Assembly (NCBI RefSeq): GCF_030813695.1
Contig: NZ_JAUSVA010000002.1
Coordinates: 558,001 to 622,000 of the forward strand
Source: Kitasatospora herbaricolor
GTDB lineage: Bacteria > Actinomycetota > Actinomycetes > Streptomycetales > Streptomycetaceae
Length of the DNA: 64,000 nt
Direction of reading: 5' to 3'
Part shown: one piece after another, positions 56,288 through 63,285 of the stretch
Layout of the letters: the number at the start of each line of letters is the position of its first letter
Numbering within the stretch: position 1 is the stretch's first letter
Program-made: the position numbers and the translations under genes
Notes under the pieces: model-generated
The model's input: only the letters and a program-made list of their open reading frames with translations
Told to the model about the DNA's origin: nothing
Database searches by the model: none

Positions 56288-57217
56288 TCAGTGCTGGAGG
56301 ACCATGGCCGAGAAGGTGGCGCCGCGTCCGGCGCCCGCGGCGGCCATCACATAGGGCTCGCCCCGGCGGAGCAGCCCCCGCTCCCGCGCGGTGCGGTGGT
56401 TGACGAGGTTGTCCGCGCAGAAGACGTGCCCGGCGGTCGCCACGTTGTCGAGCACGACCCGCTCGCGGGGGTAGCCGAGGGTGCGGCAGACCTGGTGCCA
56501 GGCGACGTTGTTGACGTTGTGCGGCAGGATCACCCCGATCGCGTCCATGGTCAGCCCGGCCCGTCCGACGGCCGCGAGGATCGCCTCCGCCAGCGCGTCG
56601 GAGTAGATCCGCTGGAACTCCAGGGCCTGCTCCTCCGCGTCGCTGTCGAACTCGCCCCGGAGGTCGGTGGCGTAGGACAGCACCCGGTCGCGGTCCCCGG
56701 AGGGGGCGACCAGGCAGGCCGAGGCGCCCTCGCCGAAGAACGAGGTGTCCGGGACCATCCCGGCCTCGGGGGTGAACGCCTTCTCCCCCGCCAGGACGAG
56801 GGCGAGGCCGTCCGGGTCGTCGTCGGCCGCGAGCAGCCGGCCCGCCACGTCGATGGCCAGCAGGCCCGAGGCGCAGGCGTGGTGGCCGACCGCGAAGAGC
56901 GTCGCCCGGTCGAGACCGAGCTCCCGGCACAGCTCCTGGACGGGGTTGTGCGGGTACGGCACCACGGTCGGGAAGGTGCGGGCGTGCAGCACGTAGCGGA
57001 CGTGCTGCTCCCGGCCGCGCAGGGCGTCCAGGCCGGCGACCGCGCCGCGCAGCAGGTCCAGCAGGCTGCCGCCCGGATCGCGGGCGACCTCGCCGAGCTT
57101 GTGGTAGCGGCGGAAGATCTTGACCTGCATCGAGGTCAGGCCGAACTCCCCGGCCAGCTCCTCGATCGGCACCCGGCCGGGCGGCAGGTGGTCGGCCACC
57201 GCCAGCAGGGCGGTCAC
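56288..57217 (-). CDS. 3-Oxoacyl-ACP synthase III-like condensing enzyme
   Basis: 309 residues, KASIII family. Catalytic Cys115 is in FAVGHHACASGLLAI, His233 in VILPHNVNNVAW and a probable third residue Asn258 in VLDNVATAGHVFCAD, where the usual GNTSAAS is replaced. So it retains the Cys-His-Asn set, unlike its paralogue at 54955. It likely joins an acyl thioester to an ACP- or CoA-bound partner by decarboxylative or non-decarboxylative condensation. GTG 57217 overlaps the previous stop by GTGA. No malonyl transferase is in the window. Confidence 0.87.
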   Translation of the reverse strand: MTALLAVADHLPPGRVPIEELAGEFGLTSMQVKIFRRYHKLGEVARDPGGSLLDLLRGAVAGLDALRGREQHVRYVLHARTFPTVVPYPHNPVQELCRELGLDRATLFAVGHHACASGLLAIDVAGRLLAADDDPDGLALVLAGEKAFTPEAGMVPDTSFFGEGASACLVAPSGDRDRVLSYATDLRGEFDSDAEEQALEFQRIYSDALAEAILAAVGRAGLTMDAIGVILPHNVNNVAWHQVCRTLGYPRERVVLDNVATAGHVFCADNLVNHRTARERGLLRRGEPYVMAAAGAGRGATFSAMVLQH

Positions 57218-58653
57218 CGGATCCGCTCCGCGTCCTGAACCTGCTCCTGCTCCTGGCCAGTCGGCGCGGCGCCGACCAGCGGCCCGGTGCGCGTGCCCGG
57301 GTCGAGGGCCGCCTCGACCGCGAGCGCCTCCACGCCGAGGGCGAGCGCCTCGGCGTCGTCGGAGGAGAAGTAGTGCGTGTTCGTCTGGATCTCCATCAAC
57401 AGCGCGTCGGGGAGGTCGTCGAAGGCCACGTAGAACGCGTCGACCTGCTCGTCGCCTTCGTGAATCCACCGGAACCCGCTGCCCTCCCGCGACTTCCGCA
57501 ACTGTCGGGCCAGCTCCTCGGGGTCCGACGCGATGCCCTCCTCCCGCGGCCGGTTGGCCGTGCGGTCGTTGAGGAAGACCTGCACGTCGACGCTCTCGCC
57601 CCGCTCCGCGGAGACCCTGGCGATCAGTTCGTTCAGCTTCTCCGGGTGGAAGTAGGCGTGCTTGTAGGTGGCCAGCGCGCCGCGTCGGGTCAGCTCGACC
57701 ACCTCGTCGACGGTGCCGTCCCCGATGTCCAGCACCGCGATGCCGGCCTGGGCGACCATGCACACCACGTCACTCAGGTCGGACCGGAAGCGGTTGTTGA
57801 CGACGGGCCGGACCACCACCGGGCCGGTGACGTTGATCCGCCGCAGCGCGATCGCGTACAGGGCCTGCAGGACGACCTGGGTGTCGGTACCGGTCCGCTC
57901 GACGATCAGCGGCACCGCCAGCCGCAGGGCCCGGGACTCGAACAGGCCGACCCGGTGCCGGGGGACGCCCTGCTCCACCGACGGCGGGAACCGGCGGGCC
58001 GGGATCGTCCTGAGGGCCCGCTCCCAGTGGCGCATGGCCTTGTCGTTCTGCCGTTGCCCGGCCGGTGAGCGCTGCCAGCCGGCCTGCTCCAGCGGCTGCA
58101 GGCCGGTGACCGGCGCGGTCGACCGCTCCTGCACCTCGCGGAGCATGATCGCCCCGCCGACGGCATCGGTGACCAGGTGGCTCATGATGCTGACCAGTTG
58201 GACGGCCAGGCCGTCCCGCACCACCACGGCCATCCGCACCGGCCATTCCGTGGCGTACGCGAAGTCGACGGACCGGTAACGCTGTTCGACCGCGCTCGCC
58301 ACCTCGTCGGGGTCGGTGTCCCCGGCGTCGTAGACCTCCAGCGTCGTGCTGCCGGAGCCGAACAGCTCCTGGGTGGGCCAGCCCTTCGCGTCGAACCTGA
58401 GCAGGGTCCGCATCGAGGGGAACCGGCTCATCAGGTAGCGCAGTTCCTCGGCCACGTCGGCGACGGATGTCCCGGCGGGCAGGGCCGTCCGGCCGCCGAT
58501 GGGCAGCGAACTGCGCTGGTCCACCATCGCGTGCCAGATCTCCCACATCCCCCAGGACATCTCGTCGACGCCCGAGCCGTCCCCGCTGAAGTGCACGGCG
58601 ACCCGCTCGGCGGGCTCCGGGGCGGGTGTCGGCCGCTCCTTGTGGCCGCTCAT
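57214..58653 (-). CDS. Stand-alone condensation-domain-like protein
   Basis: 479 residues with the chloramphenicol-acetyltransferase/condensation fold. The active-site motif is VSIMSHLVTDAVGGAIML (His159-x3-Asp163; the first His of HHxxxDG is Ser), with an IRHEFPSMR-like FPSMRTLLRF early motif and a late VNNRFRSDLSDVVCMVAQ. No carrier or adenylation domain is attached. It probably forms an ester or amide between the carrier-bound acyl group and 4-hydroxyphenylglycine or another nucleophile (inference). It overlaps the ligase by one base (TGATG). Confidence 0.8.
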   Translation of the reverse strand: MSGHKERPTPAPEPAERVAVHFSGDGSGVDEMSWGMWEIWHAMVDQRSSLPIGGRTALPAGTSVADVAEELRYLMSRFPSMRTLLRFDAKGWPTQELFGSGSTTLEVYDAGDTDPDEVASAVEQRYRSVDFAYATEWPVRMAVVVRDGLAVQLVSIMSHLVTDAVGGAIMLREVQERSTAPVTGLQPLEQAGWQRSPAGQRQNDKAMRHWERALRTIPARRFPPSVEQGVPRHRVGLFESRALRLAVPLIVERTGTDTQVVLQALYAIALRRINVTGPVVVRPVVNNRFRSDLSDVVCMVAQAGIAVLDIGDGTVDEVVELTRRGALATYKHAYFHPEKLNELIARVSAERGESVDVQVFLNDRTANRPREEGIASDPEELARQLRKSREGSGFRWIHEGDEQVDAFYVAFDDLPDALLMEIQTNTHYFSSDDAEALALGVEALAVEAALDPGTRTGPLVGAAPTGQEQEQVQDAERIR

Positions 58654-60281
58654 CAACGGGCCGCCGTCTCTGCCAGGTGCCGCTGCCGCATCAGGAACTT
58701 GCGTACCTTTCCGGTCGGGCCGATGATCAGTTCGTCCTCGGAGACGGCCACCACCCTGCGCAGGGTCGCCGCCGCGGCCTCGGTCAGCGCGGCGCGGACC
58801 GCCGGGGTGCGGTCGGCGTCCGGGTCGGCGTCGGCGTGCAGGGCGAGCAGGACGTCGGTGACCACCCGGCCGTCGACCTTCAGCGACACCACCGTGCAGT
58901 CGTGCACGTCGGGGCAGTTGGCGAGGACGCGCTCCTCGCTCATCGCCGTGTAGAGCCATTCGCCACCGCCCAGGTCGACGGCGTCGACCGCCCGGTCGAC
59001 GTGGAAGTAGTAGCCCTCCTCGTCCCGGTACATCAGGTCGCCGGTGAGGTAGTAGCCGTTGAGGCGGTTGCGGTAGGTGGCGTTCGAGTCGTTCCAGTAG
59101 CCGGGGGCCAGCGTCGGCGCCTTCAGGCCGAAGTGGCCGACCTCGCCGGGCTCGACCTCCCGGCCGGTGCCGACGTCCAGCAGCGCCACCTCGGCGAAGC
59201 CGTGCGGCACGCCGACGCAGCGCCCGTAGCGCTCGGTGCCGGCGCTGTGGGTGATGTGGAACGCGGAGTGGCCCATCTCGGTGGAGCCCAGGCCGTCGAC
59301 GAAGCTCGACCCGGGGACCCTCCGCACCCCCTCGCGGGTGACGGTCTCCCGGGAGCCGGCCGCGACCAGGTGGCGGATGTGCGGCTCGTGCGCGCAGTCG
59401 CCGGTGTTGAACCAGAGCGACACCGAGTCCAGGTCGCGCTTGCCCAGGTCCTCGCGGGCGAGCTGGGCCCAGGTGGCGGCGAAGCCGAGGACCCCGGTCG
59501 GCCGCCAGCGCTCGATGGCGTCGACCACCGCCGCGCCGTCGCTCTGGGTGGACAGGAACAGCAGCTCGCTGCGGTTGCACAGGGCCAGGTTGAGCGCCGA
59601 GATGCCGGCGGCGTGCGCGGCGGGCAGCGCGCTGAGGATCCGGGCGGTGCCCCTGGCCCGCGGGGCGGCCAGCCGGAACAGCCGGGTGGCGGCGAACAGG
59701 CTGGCGTTGGAGTGCACCACCGCAGTGGGCATCCGGGTGGTGCCGGAGGAGTGGGTGATGGCGATCGGGTCGTCGTCGTGGTGCCGGTACGGCGCGGGGG
59801 CCGCCGCCGGGTCCCCGGTGCCGACCTCGGCGGCGTCGCCGTGGACGCGCACCCCCAGTTCCTCGCCGGCCAGCCGGTCCCGGTGCTCCCGGTCGGTGAG
59901 CAGGCCGACGCCGCGCAGCCGGCGGATGTACTCGGCGGCGATGTCACCCGGGATGTGCTGGTTCATCAGCGCGGGGATCGCGCCCAGCCAGGTCAGCGCC
60001 AGGAAGTTCAGCAGGCAGTCCGCCGAGCTGGAGACGTGGATCGCGACCGGGTCGCGCGGGCCGACGCCCTGCGCGTGCCACCAGGCCGCCCGGGCCGCCA
60101 CCCGCTCGCGGAGCAGGCCCAGGGTCAGCTCCTGGCCGGCCGGGTGCCCGTCGACCGGGACGTCGAAGGCGACGCCCGGCCCGTCCGGGTCGGCCCCGTG
60201 CTCGAACAGCTTGTGCAGCACGTTGCCCGCGCCCAGTCCGGGGTCGGCGGCCAGCCGCGCTCTGATGTTGGTGCCCGTCAC
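58653..60281 (-). CDS. Acyl-AMP ligase (ANL superfamily)
   Basis: 542 residues of the adenylate-forming family. The A3 motif reads ITHSSGTTRMPTAVVHS, lacking the usual PK lysine; then VDGLGSTEMGHSAF (A5), YYLTGDLMYRDEEGYYFHVDRAVDAV (A7/A8 variant) and the A10 lysine in IGPTGKVRKFLMRQR. The divergence from CoA ligases suggests an acyl-AMP ligase that loads the ACP or feeds the condensation protein. AAGGAGCGCAGA before GTG 60281 is a strong start. Substrate unknown; a 4-hydroxyphenyl-acid, an alpha-keto acid or a fatty acid are all possible. Confidence 0.85.
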   Translation of the reverse strand: MTGTNIRARLAADPGLGAGNVLHKLFEHGADPDGPGVAFDVPVDGHPAGQELTLGLLRERVAARAAWWHAQGVGPRDPVAIHVSSSADCLLNFLALTWLGAIPALMNQHIPGDIAAEYIRRLRGVGLLTDREHRDRLAGEELGVRVHGDAAEVGTGDPAAAPAPYRHHDDDPIAITHSSGTTRMPTAVVHSNASLFAATRLFRLAAPRARGTARILSALPAAHAAGISALNLALCNRSELLFLSTQSDGAAVVDAIERWRPTGVLGFAATWAQLAREDLGKRDLDSVSLWFNTGDCAHEPHIRHLVAAGSRETVTREGVRRVPGSSFVDGLGSTEMGHSAFHITHSAGTERYGRCVGVPHGFAEVALLDVGTGREVEPGEVGHFGLKAPTLAPGYWNDSNATYRNRLNGYYLTGDLMYRDEEGYYFHVDRAVDAVDLGGGEWLYTAMSEERVLANCPDVHDCTVVSLKVDGRVVTDVLLALHADADPDADRTPAVRAALTEAAAATLRRVVAVSEDELIIGPTGKVRKFLMRQRHLAETAAR

Positions 60282-60298
60282 TCTGCGCTCCTTGAAGG

Positions 60299-60346
60299 GT
60301 GTCCGTGCGGGTGTGCGTGCGGGTGTCCGCACGGCTGGCCGTGCGG
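60299..60346. repeat. Four tandem 12-bp repeats in the E1 beta-ligase spacer
   Basis: Units of GTGTCCGTGCGG with one to three changes at 60299, 60311, 60323 and 60335. They fill half of the only 100-base gap in the operon, just upstream of the ligase ribosome site. Confidence 0.8.
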
Positions 60347-60381
60347 GTGAGGCCCGGCGGCCCGCGGGGGCGGGTGCCCGT

Positions 60382-61353
60382 TCATCCGGCCCCGACCGCC
60401 TTCTCGACGGCGGCCCTGAGCTGCGCCCTGGTGGGCTGGCAGGCCAGGTCGAGCTCCCGGGCGAAGGGCAGGACGGCGCCGTCCGGCCGGGTGACCCGCC
60501 GGGGCGGTGCGATCAGCCGCATCTCCTCGGCCGCGGTGGCGATGATCTCCCCGCCGATGCCGCAGGTCCGGTTGGAGTCGTCGACGACGACCAGCCGCCC
60601 GGTGCGCTCCAGCGAGGCGGCCAGCCCGGACCAGTCGAAGGGGAACAGCGTGCGCGGGTCGAAGACCTCGACCGAGACCGTGCCGGCCAGCTCCTCGGCC
60701 ACCGCCAGGGCGTCGTGGACCAGGTGGCCGACCGCCACCACCGTGACGTCGGTGCCGCTGCGGTGGATCCGGCCGACCCCGAGCGGGACGGGAACCAGGG
60801 CGGCGGGGTCCAGGTCCTCGCGCACCCCGAGGGCACCGGAGGGGGCGAAGACCACGACCGGGTCGTCGTCCCTGATCGCCGTCGCCAGCAGCCCGTAGGC
60901 GTCGGCCGGCGTGGCCGGCACCACCGTCTTCACCCCGACGTGCGCGAACAGGCTGTAGGGGTGGTCGGAGTGCTGCCCCGCCCAGCTCTCCCGGGAGCCG
61001 GAGCCCGGCAGCAGGTAGGTCACCGGCACCCGGGTCTGGCCGCCGGTCATCAGCGAGAACTTGTGCGCCTGGTTGGCGATCTGCTCGAAGACCAGGAACA
61101 GCAGCGCCGGGATCTGGAACTCGATCAGCGGCCGCAGCCCGGCCAGCGCCGCGCCGGTGGCGAAGCCGGTGAAGGCCTGCTCGGAGATGGGCGTGTCCAG
61201 CACCCGGTCCGGGCCGAAGCGCTTCAGCAGCCCGGCGGTGGCGTGGGTGACGGCCACCCCGACGTCCTCGCCGAACACGCAGACGGCCTCGTCGCGGTCC
61301 ATCTCGTCGCCGATCGCGCGGTTCAGCGCCTTGAGGTAGGAGAGCTTCGGCAT
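60382..61353 (-). CDS. 2-Oxoacid dehydrogenase E1 component, beta subunit
   Basis: 323 residues, transketolase-type beta subunit: SYLKALNRAIGDEMDRDEAVCVFGEDVG (Glu for ThDP activation), LDTPISEQAFTGFATGAALAGLRPLIEFQ, YLLPGSGSRESWAGQHSDHPYSLFAHV and a C-terminal swivel domain (VEVFDPRTLFPFDWSGL). It forms an alpha2beta2 ThDP enzyme with the preceding gene, decarboxylating a 2-oxoacid. No E2 or E3 gene is in the window. Overlaps the alpha gene by one base. Confidence 0.93.
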   Translation of the reverse strand: MPKLSYLKALNRAIGDEMDRDEAVCVFGEDVGVAVTHATAGLLKRFGPDRVLDTPISEQAFTGFATGAALAGLRPLIEFQIPALLFLVFEQIANQAHKFSLMTGGQTRVPVTYLLPGSGSRESWAGQHSDHPYSLFAHVGVKTVVPATPADAYGLLATAIRDDDPVVVFAPSGALGVREDLDPAALVPVPLGVGRIHRSGTDVTVVAVGHLVHDALAVAEELAGTVSVEVFDPRTLFPFDWSGLAASLERTGRLVVVDDSNRTCGIGGEIIATAAEEMRLIAPPRRVTRPDGAVLPFARELDLACQPTRAQLRAAVEKAVGAG

Positions 61354-62357
61354 CAGCGGACCCCCGCCCTGGCGCGCATGCCGGTGGCGTACAGGTGGTC
61401 CAGCGCGGTGGCCGGGTCGGGATGCGGGCCCTCGCAGGCGAACCGCACCGCCCGGTCGAGCAGCTCCGCGACCTGCGCGTCGATCGCGGCGCGGGTGGCG
61501 GCGGGGATGCGGGCGCCCTGGATCTCCAGCGGGTCCCGGGCCCGGCCGGCCGCGACCTCCTCGTCCGTCCGGTAACGGGGGCGCGCGGTGTGCTCCCAGG
61601 TGTGGTGGGCGTCGAAGCGGTAGGCGGTGCACTCCAGCAGGGTCGGGCCCCCGCCGGCCCTGGCCCGGGCGACCGCCTCGGCGGTGGCGTCGCGGACCGC
61701 CTCCGGGTCCGTCCCGTCCACGGTGCGGGCCGGGATGCCGAAGGCGGCGGCCCGCCCGAGGATGCTGCCGGCCACCGTGTCGGCCGTCCGCATCGAGGTC
61801 GCGAAGCCGTTGTTCTCGCAGACCAGGACGAGCGGTACCCGCCACAGCGCGGCCAGGTTGAAGGCCTCCAGCACCACGCCCTGGCTGACCGCGCCGTCCC
61901 CGAAGTAGCTGAGCGCGACCCGGTCCGAGCCCGCCCGCCGGAAGGCCCAGGCGGCGCCGGCCGCGATCGGCACGGCGGCGCCGACGATGGCGTTCGCCCC
62001 GAGCACGCCCACGCCGAAGTCGGCGGCGTGCATCGAACCGCCGCGGCCGCGGTTGAGCCCGGTGGTCCGGCCGGCCAGCTCGGCCATCGTCCGGGCCGGG
62101 TCGGCGCCCTTGGCCAGGACGTGGCCGTGGCCCCGGTGGGTGCTGGTGATCACGTCGTCGGGGCGCAGCGCGGCGCAGGTGCCGGCGGCGATCGCCTCCT
62201 GGCCGGTGTACGGGTGGATGCCGCCGGGCACCACCTTGGCCCTGACCAGCTCGACGGCCCGTTGCTCGAAGCCACGGACCAGGGCGACCGTCCGGTACAG
62301 GGCTGCGGCCGGGTCCGTCGCCGGGTCGGCCGTCGGGCCCGTCGTCGGGTCAGCCAT
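61353..62357 (-). CDS. 2-Oxoacid dehydrogenase E1 component, alpha subunit
   Basis: 334 residues with GGIHPYTGQEAIAAGT, TSTHRGHGHVLAKGAD, GRGGSMHAADFGVGVLGANAIVGA and the ThDP/Mg motif YFGDGAVSQGV ... CENNGFA (GDG-x(n)-NN). It is closer to acetoin/pyruvate-type than to branched-chain enzymes by its short N-terminus. Candidate substrates are pyruvate or the 4-hydroxybenzoylformate made by the neighbouring oxidase; the sequence does not decide. Its ATG overlaps the PhyH stop by 8 bases. Confidence 0.93.
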   Translation of the reverse strand: MADPTTGPTADPATDPAAALYRTVALVRGFEQRAVELVRAKVVPGGIHPYTGQEAIAAGTCAALRPDDVITSTHRGHGHVLAKGADPARTMAELAGRTTGLNRGRGGSMHAADFGVGVLGANAIVGAAVPIAAGAAWAFRRAGSDRVALSYFGDGAVSQGVVLEAFNLAALWRVPLVLVCENNGFATSMRTADTVAGSILGRAAAFGIPARTVDGTDPEAVRDATAEAVARARAGGGPTLLECTAYRFDAHHTWEHTARPRYRTDEEVAAGRARDPLEIQGARIPAATRAAIDAQVAELLDRAVRFACEGPHPDPATALDHLYATGMRARAGVR

Positions 62358-63285
62358 GGCCGGCCGCTCCGTCGGCGCGCCAGAGCACCGGGCAGTACGC
62401 CGGGTCCGCGTAGTCGGGGCGGCCGTCGGGCAGTCGCCGGACCAGTACGTCGTGGTTGTAGGCGGCGGTGGCGCCGTCGCTGAGCGCGAAGTCGCGGTAC
62501 TCGTTCGCGCCGTCCTGGAGGTGGAAGGAGATCGCGCGGCGCGGCCGGTCGCTGCGGTTGGGACCGCTGCCGTGGTACGTCCGGCAGTGGTGGAAGCTCA
62601 TGTGGCCCTGGGGGATGACCATCGGCACCTTGCGGATGGCGGCGCCGTTGAAGGCGGCGTTCTCGGCGAGCACCCGCTCAAGGTCGGCCTTGTCGCGGTC
62701 GGCGAAGTGCTTGGTCATCGAGTCCTGGCGGCCGGTCTCCCGCCACAGGTGGCTGCCGTCCACCACGGTGAGGGTGCCCATCTCCTCGTCGCAGTCGTGG
62801 AACGGGACGAACGCGGTCAGCATCCGCTCCGAGGTCGAGGTGGACCAGTAGTGCTTGTCGAAGTGCCAGGGCACGATGTTGCTGGGCTCGCCGGAGACCG
62901 CGGGCTTGAGGATCAGAGTGGACTGGAACACCCGGATCTCGTCGGTACCGGCCAGCAGCGCGGCCACCGCCCCGATCAGCGGCTTGCACAGCACCCGGGC
63001 GATCGGGTCGCTCTCGTGGTGGACGTAGTCGTTGTGGCGCTGGACCGGCCCGTCCGAGGGCTGCCAGGCCGCCAGCCGGGGCGGGCGGACCGGCAGGGTG
63101 CGGCTCCGCTCGCCGGCGTAGTAGTCCTCGCTCGCGGCGGCCAGCCGGTCCACCTCCTCGTCGGTGAACAGCTTCTTCGACAGGTACCAGCCGTGCTCGG
63201 CGTAGAAGGCGACGTCCTCGGCGTCCGGCAGCAGGGCCAGTTCCTCGTCGGTGAGGTCGAAGCGCAGGGTCGGGGCGGCGGTCAT
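62350..63285 (-). CDS. Fe(II)/2-oxoglutarate dioxygenase, PhyH family
   Basis: 311 residues. The facial triad is readable: His141 and Asp143 in PWHFDKHYW, and His238 before GPNRSDRPRRAISFHL (Arg250 binding 2-oxoglutarate). With the HxD acid intact this should be a hydroxylase (or epoxidase/desaturase), not a halogenase. Likely substrates are carrier-bound or free 4-hydroxyphenyl intermediates or the acyl chain. ATG 63285 overlaps the upstream stop by ATGA. Confidence 0.88.
   Translation of the reverse strand: MTAAPTLRFDLTDEELALLPDAEDVAFYAEHGWYLSKKLFTDEEVDRLAAASEDYYAGERSRTLPVRPPRLAAWQPSDGPVQRHNDYVHHESDPIARVLCKPLIGAVAALLAGTDEIRVFQSTLILKPAVSGEPSNIVPWHFDKHYWSTSTSERMLTAFVPFHDCDEEMGTLTVVDGSHLWRETGRQDSMTKHFADRDKADLERVLAENAAFNGAAIRKVPMVIPQGHMSFHHCRTYHGSGPNRSDRPRRAISFHLQDGANEYRDFALSDGATAAYNHDVLVRRLPDGRPDYADPAYCPVLWRADGAAGHG

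Noticed and set aside
60382..62357. Housekeeping pyruvate or branched-chain dehydrogenase E1
   Set aside because: No E2/E3 genes follow, and both subunits are translationally coupled to biosynthetic genes on each side.
62350..63285. Non-haem iron halogenase
   Set aside because: The HxD acid (Asp143) is present; halogenases of this fold have Ala or Gly there.
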